The notes under the pieces: model-generated
Seen by the model: the letters and a program-made list of their open reading frames with translations, nothing else
Database searches by the model: none
Told to the model about the DNA's origin: nothing
Source: Pseudarthrobacter sp. NIBRBAC000502770
GTDB lineage: Bacteria > Actinomycetota > Actinomycetes > Actinomycetales > Micrococcaceae
Assembly (NCBI RefSeq): GCF_006517815.1
Contig: NZ_CP041198.1
Span: 2,604,001 to 2,668,000, forward strand
Length of the DNA stretch: 64,000 bases
Direction: 5' to 3'
Made by a program: the position numbers and the translations under genes
Part shown: one piece after another, positions 26,433-34,950 of the stretch
Layout of the letters: every line of letters begins with the position of its first letter
Position numbering within the stretch: position 1 is the stretch's first letter

Positions 26433-27401
26433 TTGTCGAGCGATGCACTCGTAGCCGACCAGACAGACCACCCGGGCGAACCCATTGCCGTCACTGCGGC
26501 AGGAGCCATTCCCTGGCGTGCCGGCCGGGACGGCCTGGAAGTCCTGCTGATCCACCGTCCACGCTATGACGACTGGTCATGGCCCAAGGGGAAGATCGAC
26601 GCCGGCGAGACCGTCCCGGAATGCGCCGTCCGTGAGGTGTGGGAGGAGATCGGCCTCAAGGCGCCCCTGGGAATCCCGCTGCCGCCCATCCATTACCACG
26701 TAGCGTCTGGACTGAAGGTTGTCCACTACTGGGCCGTAAAGGTCAACGGCGACAGCCTGGTTCCGGACGGCAAGGAGGTGGACAGCGTCATGTGGTGCGC
26801 ACCCGAAAAGGCGGCCCGCCTGCTGTCCAACCCGTCCGACGTCGTACCGCTCGAGTACCTGCAGGACGCGCACGGGCGCGGGGAGCTGGACACCTGGCCC
26901 CTGCTGGTGCTCCGCCATGCCAAAGCCAAACCACGCGCATCCTGGAGCAAAGCCGAAGGTGAGCGTCCGCTGGCGGCAACCGGATCACGTCAGGCCCAGG
27001 CCGTGGGCCGGCTCCTGCAGGCGTGGAAGCCGATGCGGGTTGTCAGCAGCCCCTGGCTGCGCTGCGTTGCCACCGTTGCCCCGTACGCGCGGGCCAGCGG
27101 GGCCAAGGTGAAGCTGGCGGAGGGCCTGACCGAGCACAAGCACCAGCGCAGCCCGAAGAAGACCGCTGCCGTCATCGAGTCCCTGGTGGACAAGCAACGG
27201 CCTGTGGTGGTCTGCACCCACAGGCCCGCCCTGCCCACGGTCCTCAAGCAGCTGGCCACGCACATGCCGTCACACCTCGCCAAGCTGCTGCCGGCCCACG
27301 AGCCATACCTCTCGCCCGGCGAGCTGGTGGTGTGCCATGTGGCCAACGGCGGGAAGAAGCGGGTTGTAGCGGTGGAGCAGTTCAAGCCCTTTGACGACTA
27401 G
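26433..27401 (+). CDS. mutT1: MutT1-type Nudix hydrolase with histidine-phosphatase domain
   Basis: A protein of about 322 residues. The N-terminal Nudix domain has the box GKIDAGETVPECAVREVWEE followed by IGL. The C-terminal histidine-phosphatase domain begins at VLRHAKAKPRASW. This two-domain layout is that of mycobacterial MutT1, which cleans oxidised guanine nucleotides or diadenosine polyphosphates. The TTG at 26433 is preferred because it starts just after the ppk stop with AAGGG upstream; no ATG or GTG fits. The longer in-frame ORF would overlap ppk by over 100 bases. Confidence 0.88.
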   Translation: MSSDALVADQTDHPGEPIAVTAAGAIPWRAGRDGLEVLLIHRPRYDDWSWPKGKIDAGETVPECAVREVWEEIGLKAPLGIPLPPIHYHVASGLKVVHYWAVKVNGDSLVPDGKEVDSVMWCAPEKAARLLSNPSDVVPLEYLQDAHGRGELDTWPLLVLRHAKAKPRASWSKAEGERPLAATGSRQAQAVGRLLQAWKPMRVVSSPWLRCVATVAPYARASGAKVKLAEGLTEHKHQRSPKKTAAVIESLVDKQRPVVVCTHRPALPTVLKQLATHMPSHLAKLLPAHEPYLSPGELVVCHVANGGKKRVVAVEQFKPFDD

Positions 27402-27445
27402 CCCGGCCTCCCTGAGCCTCCAGGCTTTCAAAGTAGACTTGGGGC

Positions 27446-28249
27446 GTGAGCATCCCAACGCCTTATGAAGACCTCCTGCGCGATGTCCTGGCCACCGGCA
27501 CCCATAAATCGGACCGCACGGGCACCGGAACCACCAGCGTTTTCGGGCGCCAAATCCGCTTCGACCTCTCCAAGAGCTTTCCGCTGATCACCACCAAGCG
27601 GGTCCACTTCAAGTCAGTGGCGGTGGAACTCCTGTGGTTCCTGCGCGGCGAGACCAACATCAAGTGGATGACGGACCAGGGCGTCACCATCTGGAATGAA
27701 TGGGCCGACGAAGACGGCGACCTGGGCCCGGTCTACGGCGTGCAGTGGCGTTCCTGGCCCACCCCGGACGGCGGCCACATCGACCAGATCGCCGAACTCA
27801 TCGAGAACCTGAAGTCGAATCCGGACTCCCGCCGGCACCTCGTGTCCGCCTGGAACGTCTCCGAGCTCAACGACATGGCGCTCCCGCCCTGCCACGCGTT
27901 CTTCCAGTTCTACGTGGCCAACGGCAGGCTCTCCTGCCAGCTCTACCAGCGCTCCGCTGACATGTTCCTGGGTGTGCCGTTCAACATCGCCTCCTACGCA
28001 TTGCTCACCTGCATGGTCGCCCAGCAGGTAGGGCTCGAACCCGGCGAGTTTGTCTGGACCGGAGGGGACGTCCACATCTACGAGAACCACATGGACCAGG
28101 TCCTCAAGCAGCTGGAACGCGAGCCCTACGATTATCCGCGGCTGTTGATCACCCGCAAGCCCGCGTCGATCTTCGACTACACGCTGGAGGACTTCGACGT
28201 GGTGGGCTACCAGCACCACCCCACCATCAAGGCACCGATCGCTGTATGA
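27446..28249 (+). CDS. thyA: thymidylate synthase
   Basis: ThyA of 267 residues, making dTMP from dUMP with methylene-tetrahydrofolate. The catalytic Cys149 lies in [13 protein letters not shown], and the segment [18 protein letters not shown] is intact. The GTG at 27446 gives the normal N-terminus. The stop overlaps the folA start by four bases, so the cycle enzyme that regenerates tetrahydrofolate is co-translated. Confidence 0.97.
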   Translation: MSIPTPYEDLLRDVLATGTHKSDRTGTGTTSVFGRQIRFDLSKSFPLITTKRVHFKSVAVELLWFLRGETNIKWMTDQGVTIWNEWADEDGDLGPVYGVQWRSWPTPDGGHIDQIAELIENLKSNPDSRRHLVSAWNVSELNDMALPPCHAFFQFYVANGRLSCQLYQRSADMFLGVPFNIASYALLTCMVAQQVGLEPGEFVWTGGDVHIYENHMDQVLKQLEREPYDYPRLLITRKPASIFDYTLEDFDVVGYQHHPTIKAPIAV

Positions 28250-28830
28250 GCACCGAAAACTTCACTGATCCCCAGTCCTTCACCGAGGAACTGGCCGCAT
28301 CAATCACCGGCGTCGGGCTGGTGTGGGCCCAGACTTCCGACGGCGTCATCGGCAAGGACGGGGACATGCCCTGGAACCTGCCGGAGGACCTCAAGCACTT
28401 CACCCGGCTCACCACCGGCCACCCGGTCATCATGGGCCGCAAGACCTGGCTGTCCTTCCCGGACAAGTACCGGCCGCTGCCCGGACGCACCAACATCGTC
28501 ATCACCCGGCAGAAAAGCTGGGCCGGCACGCCCGAGGCGGAGGGCGCCGTCGTGGTTCCTTCCCTGGATGACGCACTCCTTGAGTCGCAGTTCGTCGACG
28601 GCGGCGAAACAGTCTGGATCCTGGGCGGCGGTGACGTCTTCCGCCAGTCCACGGACCTCGCCAACGTCGCGGTGGTCACCACCATCGATGTGAAGGCCGA
28701 CGGCGACACGTTCGCCCCGGAGCTCGGCACCAGTTGGGAGGCCACCGCCTCCGTCCCGCCGGACGGGTGGCTGACGGCCGCCAACGGCACACGCTACCGA
28801 TTCACCAAGTGGTCACGGACCGAGGGCTAG
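28246..28830 (+). CDS. folA: dihydrofolate reductase
   Basis: DHFR of 194 residues that reduces dihydrofolate with NADPH. It shows [23 protein letters not shown], with the catalytic Asp of the PEDLKHF segment, then [11 protein letters not shown] for NADPH and the late GGGDVF. A 28-residue N-terminal extension makes it slightly longer than the 160-170 usual. It forms an operon with thyA and probably with the small membrane protein that follows. Confidence 0.96.
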   Translation: MSTENFTDPQSFTEELAASITGVGLVWAQTSDGVIGKDGDMPWNLPEDLKHFTRLTTGHPVIMGRKTWLSFPDKYRPLPGRTNIVITRQKSWAGTPEAEGAVVVPSLDDALLESQFVDGGETVWILGGGDVFRQSTDLANVAVVTTIDVKADGDTFAPELGTSWEATASVPPDGWLTAANGTRYRFTKWSRTEG

Positions 28831-28834
28831 GAAC

Positions 28835-29053
28835 ATGCTGAAGAAACCGGAAACCCTGTTCGTTTTGGGCTATATGCTGCTGCCCCTGCTGGCACTGCTG
28901 TCCGCTATCGTGGGGCTGACCATGATCCTGGGCGGCAACAAGATCGCCGGGGCCATCGTGCTGGTGGTGGTCACCCAGGTGTTCACTTTCGGGGCGTTCT
29001 TCGCCCTGCGTGCACGGAAGGCGGCGGTGCTGGAACAGTCCGACCAAGGCTAG
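28835..29053 (+). CDS. small two-span membrane protein
   Basis: A 72-residue protein with two hydrophobic segments (about residues 8-30 and 37-60) and a short basic/acidic tail. It starts four bases after folA, so it is in that operon. I do not recognise the family; similar small proteins near folA are plausible in this group but I cannot verify that. Confidence 0.75.
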   Translation: MLKKPETLFVLGYMLLPLLALLSAIVGLTMILGGNKIAGAIVLVVVTQVFTFGAFFALRARKAAVLEQSDQG

Positions 29054-29173
29054 CTCCAGCCAACTGGCGGGCTGGCATGGGGAGACCGCCCCATCGCGGC
29101 CGGGCTGCTCCTGCCCTAGGCTGGTGCACGCAGCACTCTGGGGGCTGTTGAACGAATATTGGGGGGAATCCTG

Positions 29174-30151
29174 GTGGCAGGAACTTTGTGGGGTGCCGAC
29201 GTAGAGCAACTGCGGACCCTCGCGCAGCAGTTCAGCAAGACGGCGGACCTGCTGCAGCAGCAGTCGACCCAGCTGAGCAGTCAGATCAACAACAATCCAG
29301 CCTGGAAGGGCGCCGACGCACAGCGGTTCCGGTCTGACTGGAACAGCAACCACCGCACGCTCCTTCAACAAACCGTCGCCCGCTTGAAGCAGGAGTCCAA
29401 AGTCCTGCTCAGGAACGCGGACGAGCAGGAGAAGGCCAGCACCGGCTCCGGCGCCGGCGGAGGACCTGGCAACGGCTCTCCCGCCGGCAACAACGGTCCC
29501 CGCCCGCCAATCCCGGGTCAGGGCAGCAACGATCCGTGGGGCCCGGGCTGGCTCACGGATCCCAACTCCCCTTTCCGCAGCGGCTGGGACATTTACAACC
29601 TCACCAAAGCGTTGCCGAACCTCCGGGCAGGACTGTTCGATCTTCCCCATTTCATTAGCAAGGCAGACAATCTCGGTGAGTTCCTGTTCTCCAGGGACTT
29701 CCAGAACGTGGCAAAAGCATTCCAGAACACGAACATGTTGAGCCAGTATTTCAACACTTCCTCGGAACTGTTCGACGGCAGGTGGGATACGGCCTTGCGT
29801 CTCGCCGAAGGTGGCAAGGCCGCGGAGTTCTTCAAATTTGGTGGCAGGGCCCTGGGCGGAATCGGAGTGGGTCTTGACGTTTTGGACACCGTCAACAACG
29901 CAAAGGAGGGCGACACAGGGGCCGCCGTCTACTCTGGAATCAAGGCCGGCCTGGGAGTGGTAAGTTTTGCTCCCCCGCCTGTCGGAACGGCGGCCATGGT
30001 CGCATCCGGAGCGTTGGCCATCTATGACAATGTGCCCATAGTCAAGGAAACAGTGAATGCCATCGGCGGGTCCATCGCTGACGGTGCCAAGGAAGTCTGG
30101 GAAGGCGCTGGGGACGCCGCCGAAAAAGTCGGCGACTTCTTTGGATTCTGA
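29174..30151 (+). CDS. WXG100-domain protein with long C-terminal region
   Basis: A protein of about 325 residues. Residues 1-95 form an Esx-like helical hairpin with Trp43-Lys44-Gly45 as the WXG turn. A Gly/Pro/Asn-rich linker (about 96-130) leads to a C-terminal region (about 140-325) with a hydrophobic, Gly/Ala-rich part near 240-290. The GTG at 29174 has a GGGGGGA ribosome-binding site. WXG100 proteins are usually exported by type VII secretion; the long tail suggests an effector or toxin-like substrate. No EccC-type ATPase is in the window. The two following genes are close by on the same strand and may serve it. Confidence 0.75.
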   Translation: MAGTLWGADVEQLRTLAQQFSKTADLLQQQSTQLSSQINNNPAWKGADAQRFRSDWNSNHRTLLQQTVARLKQESKVLLRNADEQEKASTGSGAGGGPGNGSPAGNNGPRPPIPGQGSNDPWGPGWLTDPNSPFRSGWDIYNLTKALPNLRAGLFDLPHFISKADNLGEFLFSRDFQNVAKAFQNTNMLSQYFNTSSELFDGRWDTALRLAEGGKAAEFFKFGGRALGGIGVGLDVLDTVNNAKEGDTGAAVYSGIKAGLGVVSFAPPPVGTAAMVASGALAIYDNVPIVKETVNAIGGSIADGAKEVWEGAGDAAEKVGDFFGF

Positions 30152-30174
30152 GCCCACAACGAGAGGTATGGACG

Positions 30175-30819
30175 ATGACTGAGACAGCGACGGAAGCCGC
30201 CACCATCCCTGATGCGATCGGATATGGCTTTGCGGAAATGGTTACCCTTGCAAGCCTCCAGGGCGGGGACGCTGCGGTCCTCAGCGCTGAAGCACTGAGG
30301 GTGGACGGGTATTTGGACAATACGGACATGGTGAGCGCAGGCGCGTCGTCACTGGTGGCCCGAGGCTTGGCCAAAGCCGAAAATGACAGGCTCCTCTCAG
30401 TGTCAGGACCCACTGCCGCCGTGGCTGCCCTGCTCTCCTCCGCCCTCCGTCGCATTGAGATCTCGCTGCTGACGGCCGAAGGGGGCGACAGCGTGGTCTT
30501 CATGGAAAATGACGACATCCATCTGCTGTTCCAGCCCCGCGCCTACTTCACGTGGTGGGCAATGGCCCAGCGGCCGGACGTTACCGCCGCCGAAGCCAAC
30601 CTCATGGTTATCAAGCAGCACCTGGACAGCAACCCAGGGGGCGGCGCCACTCTGCGCCGCCGCGAGGATCCCACCGGACAGACCCTGTACGTGAAGGATG
30701 GCGGCGACGGATCATGGACCACTGGTATCTCCACACCCAAACAGGCAGACATCGCTGAAACCAAAGGCGTGGACGACGCCGGCCTCCTTCACCAAATCCG
30801 CGCCATCCGTCAGGACTGA
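30175..30819 (+). CDS. uncharacterised protein downstream of the WXG100 gene
   Basis: A 214-residue soluble protein with no signal peptide or membrane span. The first 85 residues are helical and Ala-rich; the middle has YFTWWAMAQRPDVTAAEANL; the end is polar with predicted strands. It starts 23 bases after the WXG100 gene. It could be a secretion chaperone (EspG-like in size and position) or an immunity protein, but no motif proves either. Confidence 0.6.
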   Translation: MTETATEAATIPDAIGYGFAEMVTLASLQGGDAAVLSAEALRVDGYLDNTDMVSAGASSLVARGLAKAENDRLLSVSGPTAAVAALLSSALRRIEISLLTAEGGDSVVFMENDDIHLLFQPRAYFTWWAMAQRPDVTAAEANLMVIKQHLDSNPGGGATLRRREDPTGQTLYVKDGGDGSWTTGISTPKQADIAETKGVDDAGLLHQIRAIRQD

Positions 30820-30821
30820 CT

Positions 30822-31238
30822 GTGACCTTCGACCGCGACCGCGAGCGGCGCAACGACGCCGTTCACGCCGAACATAAGGCCGCGCTTGCACGGGGTGAAA
30901 AGCGGGTGCTGCGCACCACCAGCACCGGCGAACTGCACAGTTACCCCGCCGACGAAATTGGGTTTTCCCCAGGCCGTGGCCACGTACAGGTCCAAACCTG
31001 GTGGGGTATGGGGATCCTGACGGGCGTCATGGTGCTCTTGACCCTCCTTTCCCTGGTCATACTGCTCCGGCCCCTGCCGGACGGCGGCCAGCCGTTCTGG
31101 GGCGCCCTGGTCCTCACTGCATTCGGCATTTTTGGAGCCTGGTATACCTTCGGCATGGCGAGGAACGAGTACCGGGCCAAGAAACTGCGGAAGGAACGGC
31201 ATGCACCGGAACCTGGAGCAGGACCCCTCAGTGAATGA
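30822..31238 (+). CDS. uncharacterised two-span membrane protein
   Basis: A 138-residue protein starting with GTG two bases after the preceding stop. A charged N-terminal domain (1-60, rich in Arg, Glu, Asp) is followed by two membrane spans (about 64-84 and 92-112) and a basic tail. It completes the three-gene WXG100 cassette. A membrane-bound immunity or export-linked role is possible; I see no recognisable family. Confidence 0.65.
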   Translation: MTFDRDRERRNDAVHAEHKAALARGEKRVLRTTSTGELHSYPADEIGFSPGRGHVQVQTWWGMGILTGVMVLLTLLSLVILLRPLPDGGQPFWGALVLTAFGIFGAWYTFGMARNEYRAKKLRKERHAPEPGAGPLSE

Positions 31239-31342
31239 ACCGCATGGCGGCCACGAGGCGCCCGCCACCTCGGCGGGGAGGGCCCGGCGGGGCGTGACGT
31301 AACCGACTGCGTCCTTCCGGATGCGAAGTCTAAACTGGACCA

Positions 31343-32473
31343 ATGACTACAGCAGCTACCCCTTCCGTCGGCCTGGTCGGATGGCGCGGCATGGTCGGTT
31401 CCGTCCTGATGCAGCGCATGCAGGACGAGGGCGACTTCGCCAACATCAACCCGGTGTTCTTCTCCACCTCCAACGCGGGAGGTGCCGCGCCGTCCTTCGC
31501 TGACGGCGCCGGCAAGCTCGAGAACGCGTTCGACCTCGACACCCTGGCGAAGCTGCCCATTATCGTCACCGCCCAGGGCGGGGACTACACCAAGCAGGTC
31601 CACGGCGAACTGCGCAGCCGCGGTTGGGACGGCCTCTGGATCGACGCCGCCTCCACCCTGCGCATGAACGACGACTCGATCATCGTGCTGGACCCGATCA
31701 ACCGGGATGTCATCGACAAGGGCCTGGTCAACGGCACCAAAGACTTCATTGGCGGCAACTGCACCGTTTCCTGCATGCTCATGGGCCTGGGCGGGCTGTT
31801 CAAGAACGGCCTGGTCGAGTGGGGAACCTCCATGACCTACCAGGCTGCCTCCGGCGGCGGCGCCCGGCACATGCGCGAGCTGCTCAGCCAGTTCGGCACG
31901 CTTAACGCCGAGGTCAGCACGGAACTGGACGACCCGGCGTCGGCCATCCTGGACATCGACCGCAAGGTCCTGGCCCACCAGCGCACCGACATCGACGCCA
32001 CCCAGTTCGGCGTTCCCCTGGCCGGCTCCCTGATCCCCTGGATCGACGCCGACCTGGGCAACGGGCAGTCCAAGGAAGAGTGGAAGGCCGGGGTGGAAAC
32101 CAACAAGATCCTGGGCACCTCCGAGGAAAACCATGTGATCATGGACGGCCTCTGCGTCAGGATCGGTGCCATGCGCTCCCACTCCCAGGCCCTGACCCTG
32201 AAGCTCCGCGAAGACCTGTCCGTCGCCGAGATCGAGAAGCTGCTGGACGAGGACAACCAGTGGGCCAAGGTGGTTCCCAACACCAAGGAAGCCTCCATGG
32301 CGGACCTGACGCCGGTTGCCGCTTCCGGCACCCTGGACATCCCGGTGGGCCGCATCCGCAAGATGGAAATGGGCCCGCAGTACATCAGTGCCTTCACCGT
32401 GGGCGACCAGCTCCTCTGGGGCGCCGCCGAGCCGCTGCGCCGCATGCTCAACATCGCCACCGGCACCCTGTAA
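31343..32473 (+). CDS. asd: aspartate-semialdehyde dehydrogenase, E. coli type
   Basis: A 376-residue enzyme that reduces aspartyl phosphate to aspartate semialdehyde, the branch point to Lys, Met, Thr and cell wall diaminopimelate. The NADP loop is [14 protein letters not shown] and the active-site Cys140 is in GGNCTVSC. Recalled E. coli Asd shares long blocks such as [17 protein letters not shown] and [13 protein letters not shown]. Most actinobacterial enzymes I know are the shorter, distinct type of about 345 residues, so this form is unexpected. It stands alone, with no lysC beside it. Confidence 0.95.
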   Translation: MTTAATPSVGLVGWRGMVGSVLMQRMQDEGDFANINPVFFSTSNAGGAAPSFADGAGKLENAFDLDTLAKLPIIVTAQGGDYTKQVHGELRSRGWDGLWIDAASTLRMNDDSIIVLDPINRDVIDKGLVNGTKDFIGGNCTVSCMLMGLGGLFKNGLVEWGTSMTYQAASGGGARHMRELLSQFGTLNAEVSTELDDPASAILDIDRKVLAHQRTDIDATQFGVPLAGSLIPWIDADLGNGQSKEEWKAGVETNKILGTSEENHVIMDGLCVRIGAMRSHSQALTLKLREDLSVAEIEKLLDEDNQWAKVVPNTKEASMADLTPVAASGTLDIPVGRIRKMEMGPQYISAFTVGDQLLWGAAEPLRRMLNIATGTL

Positions 32474-32486
32474 CTTGCCCCACGAG

Positions 32487-32542
32487 CGGCCCCTGCCCGC
32501 ATGAACGCTGCTCCCCGGCGCCGTTCATGCGGGCAGGGGCCG
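32487..32542 (+). terminator. terminator of asd (hairpin copy 1)
   Basis: A perfect 21-bp stem (32487-32507 with 32522-32542) closes a 14-base loop, 13 bases after the asd stop, and is followed by TTTGTGT. It is homologous along its whole length to the hairpin at 32665-32720. Confidence 0.85.
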
Positions 32543-32680
32543 TTTGTGTGTTCCGGGCTGTCCGAGGAACGCCGCCAGCCGGGCACGGAGCTCCCCGGGC
32601 CGGTCCAAGTGATTCCAGTGCAGCCGGAAGACCCCACCGCCATGTGGATTGTCGGTAGCCTGAGCGGCCCGTTCCCGCAC
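32525..32680 (-). other. possible 51-codon ORF or coding remnant between two hairpins
   Basis: A minus-strand frame from a GTG at 32680 to a stop at 32525 reads smoothly, with a plausible segment GVFRLHWNHLDRPGELRARL and GC-rich third positions. Its ends lie inside the two hairpins and no clear ribosome-binding site is seen. It may be a decayed gene fragment or chance. It is listed because the interval is otherwise unexplained. Confidence 0.2.
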
Positions 32681-32720
32681 AACCGTTGCTGCCCGGCACC
32701 GGTTATGCGGGGCAGGGCCG
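32665..32720 (-). terminator. probable terminator of the winged-helix gene (hairpin copy 2)
   Basis: A hairpin with 21-base arms (four mismatches) and a 14-base loop, beginning one base after the stop of the minus-strand winged-helix gene. It aligns end to end with the asd terminator at 32487-32542. On the minus strand no T run follows, so termination strength is uncertain. Confidence 0.6.
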
Positions 32721-32721
32721 G

Positions 32722-33825
32722 TTATGCGGCAAGGAACGCCGTGTAACGCCGGGCGGCCTTGGCCAGGGCTGCCTGCGCGGCGGGACCCAGCGGCCGGACT
32801 TCATCGAAGAGTTCGGGCACGACGACGGCACCCGGCCCCGATCCCTGCAACGCCCAGGTGCCAACCACCCTGCCCGCGGCAACCACTGTCTTCTTGAAGA
32901 CACCGTTGCCGCCGGGCACGATCAGGTCGAAATGCTCCGGCGCCAGGACGACTTTGCGCTCGGTGTAACCCAGGACAAACTCATCGAAACCGGGCAGCAG
33001 GTGGACGGACCGGGCCCCGGGCACACTGGAGCCCACCAAGGCCGCCACCTCCGGGGACAGCCAGTAGCTGGTCCCCTCGAACTCCAGCTCCACCAGCTCG
33101 CGCCGGACGTGCTCGAACGCGGTGCGCACCTCGGTCAACGGCAGCTGGGTCCACCAGGCGAAGTCACGGAGGGTGGCCGGCCCGTGGCTGCGGAAGTAGC
33201 GGAGCAGGAACTCAGCCAGGGCGGATTCGCGTTCCAGGCTCCGCGGCGCCGGGATCCATTCGTCGAACGCAGCGATCAGCTGTTGGTTTCCGGCCAGGGG
33301 CCCCAGTACCAGCCAGCCGTGCCGGCAGAGCGAACCCAGGAGATGGATCCCGCGTTGGCCCTGTGTCGGCTGGCCTCCGTCGTCGAACACCTTGAACAGT
33401 GCCGCGCGGCTGATGGGGCCGTCCGCCAGGATGCGGTCCAGCGCCAGGTCACGGGCCTTCTCCACGTCCGCCCACGCAATCTCCAACTGCCGGTGGCGGC
33501 CGGCGATGCTCCTGGTGAGCCGTTCGGCCGTGAGGTCCAGCATCCAGCGCAGATCCTCCGGAGCCACGAGGTGCAACGTCCCGCGCATAGGCCAGGACCG
33601 GACAATGGCTCCGGAATCGATGGCGGCACGTACCTGGGAGAGCCCCGCCCCTGGCACCCGGACCCCGACCGCCCACAATGCCGCGGGCAGGTCCTGTGCC
33701 TGCACGGCGGTCATCCAGCGGACCAGTTCCGGCACAGAGGTAGCCTCCATCCCGGCGAGCCGCTGGGACGCCAGGCGGAGCCTGCCAACCATCCTGCCGT
33801 CACGCAGGGCACCAGATGCAGCCAT
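32722..33825 (-). CDS. winged-helix DNA-binding protein (HTH_42, AlkZ-like)
   Basis: A 367-residue member of the HTH_42 family, which contains DNA glycosylases such as AlkZ and YcaQ that unhook crosslinks or remove alkylated bases. The segment MTAVQAQDLPAALW contains the Gln-Ala-Gln arrangement described for AlkZ-like enzymes, followed by SWPMRGTLHLVAPEDL. Family membership is clear; enzymatic activity is inferred. It is monocistronic between murB and asd. Confidence 0.8.
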   Translation of the reverse strand: MAASGALRDGRMVGRLRLASQRLAGMEATSVPELVRWMTAVQAQDLPAALWAVGVRVPGAGLSQVRAAIDSGAIVRSWPMRGTLHLVAPEDLRWMLDLTAERLTRSIAGRHRQLEIAWADVEKARDLALDRILADGPISRAALFKVFDDGGQPTQGQRGIHLLGSLCRHGWLVLGPLAGNQQLIAAFDEWIPAPRSLERESALAEFLLRYFRSHGPATLRDFAWWTQLPLTEVRTAFEHVRRELVELEFEGTSYWLSPEVAALVGSSVPGARSVHLLPGFDEFVLGYTERKVVLAPEHFDLIVPGGNGVFKKTVVAAGRVVGTWALQGSGPGAVVVPELFDEVRPLGPAAQAALAKAARRYTAFLAA

Positions 33826-33860
33826 GCGCCCATCCTAGGCCGGGTGCGGCCCTGGGGGGA

Positions 33861-34928
33861 CTAGAGTTCGAGGCCGATCAGCAGCGGCTCCGGGTGCAGC
33901 GAAATGCCGAAGTGGCGTTCGACGCCGGCCCGCACCTCCCGCGCGACAGCCACCATGTCGGCGGCGCTGGCGGAGCCACGGTTGGTGATGGCCAGGGTGT
34001 GCTTGGTGGACAGAGACGCGCGGCCTCCGGCCACGCCGCCGTCTTCCAGGCCGAAGCCCTTCCCGAAGCCTGCCTGGTCGATGAGCCATGCCGCGGAGAG
34101 CTTCACCATTCCGTCCTGCCCGGCAGGGTATCGCGGAGCGTTTTCCGGCAGTTTGTCCGCTACGTCAGCCGCCACAATGGGGTTGGTGAAGAACGACCCG
34201 GTGGAGTAAGTGTCCCGGTCCGCGGCGTCCCACACCATTCCCTTGGAGGCACGCAGGCGCAGGACTTTGCGGCGGACATCGTTGGCGTAGGCGCGCTGGC
34301 CCACTTCCACACCCAGGGCCCGGGCCAGCTCGGCATACCGGATGGGCGCGCTCATCCGGCCCAGCGGCAACTGGAATTCGACGGTGAGGACCACGTACCG
34401 GGGCGAGCCGTTGACGGTGGCCTGCTTCAGGATGGAGTCCCGGTAGCCGAACTTCAACTCCGAGTTGGTGAAGGTCTGCACGGCGTTCCGCTCGCGGTCC
34501 CAGGTACGCACGGCGGCGATGGTCTGGGAAACGTCGGCACCATAGGCACCCACGTTCTGGACCGGCGTGGCACCGGTCGAGCCGGGGATGCCGGACAACG
34601 CCTCGATACCGGACCAGGCGTGCAGCACCGCGTGCTCCACCAGCTTGTCCCAGTTGTGCCCTGCCTGCACCACCACTGCCACTCCCCCGCAGGAGTCCTC
34701 TGCGTTGACCGTGAACCCCTCGGAGGCGATCCTGATGACGGTCCCGGGGAACCCGTCGTCGGACACCAGGAGGTTGGACCCGCCGCTGACGATGAGGACT
34801 TGTTCGCCGGCGGCATCCGCCGAGCTGACCGCGTTGATGATTTCAGCCTCGGTGCGGGCCTCGACGTACTTGCCGGCAGGGCCTCCGACGGCGGAGGTGG
34901 TCAGGGCGGAAAGGAGGGTGGAAGTCAC
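33861..34928 (-). CDS. murB: UDP-N-acetylenolpyruvoylglucosamine reductase
   Basis: MurB of 355 residues, an FAD enzyme of peptidoglycan precursor synthesis. The FAD segments are VLIVSGGSNLLVSDDGF and IPGSTGATPVQNVGAYG. The catalytic Ser is in TGSFFTNPIV, and the C-terminal Glu region HFGISLHPEPLLIG is present. The GTG start at 34928 gives the normal N-terminus. It is the last of four minus-strand genes (two MaoC proteins, MFS, murB). Confidence 0.95.
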   Translation of the reverse strand: MTSTLLSALTTSAVGGPAGKYVEARTEAEIINAVSSADAAGEQVLIVSGGSNLLVSDDGFPGTVIRIASEGFTVNAEDSCGGVAVVVQAGHNWDKLVEHAVLHAWSGIEALSGIPGSTGATPVQNVGAYGADVSQTIAAVRTWDRERNAVQTFTNSELKFGYRDSILKQATVNGSPRYVVLTVEFQLPLGRMSAPIRYAELARALGVEVGQRAYANDVRRKVLRLRASKGMVWDAADRDTYSTGSFFTNPIVAADVADKLPENAPRYPAGQDGMVKLSAAWLIDQAGFGKGFGLEDGGVAGGRASLSTKHTLAITNRGSASAADMVAVAREVRAGVERHFGISLHPEPLLIGLEL

Positions 34929-34950
34929 CCGTCAACAATACAAGGGAAAG

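Noticed and set aside
29174..31238. A full type VII secretion locus
   Set aside because: No EccB, EccC, EccD or mycosin gene is present; only a single WXG100-type protein and two unknowns.
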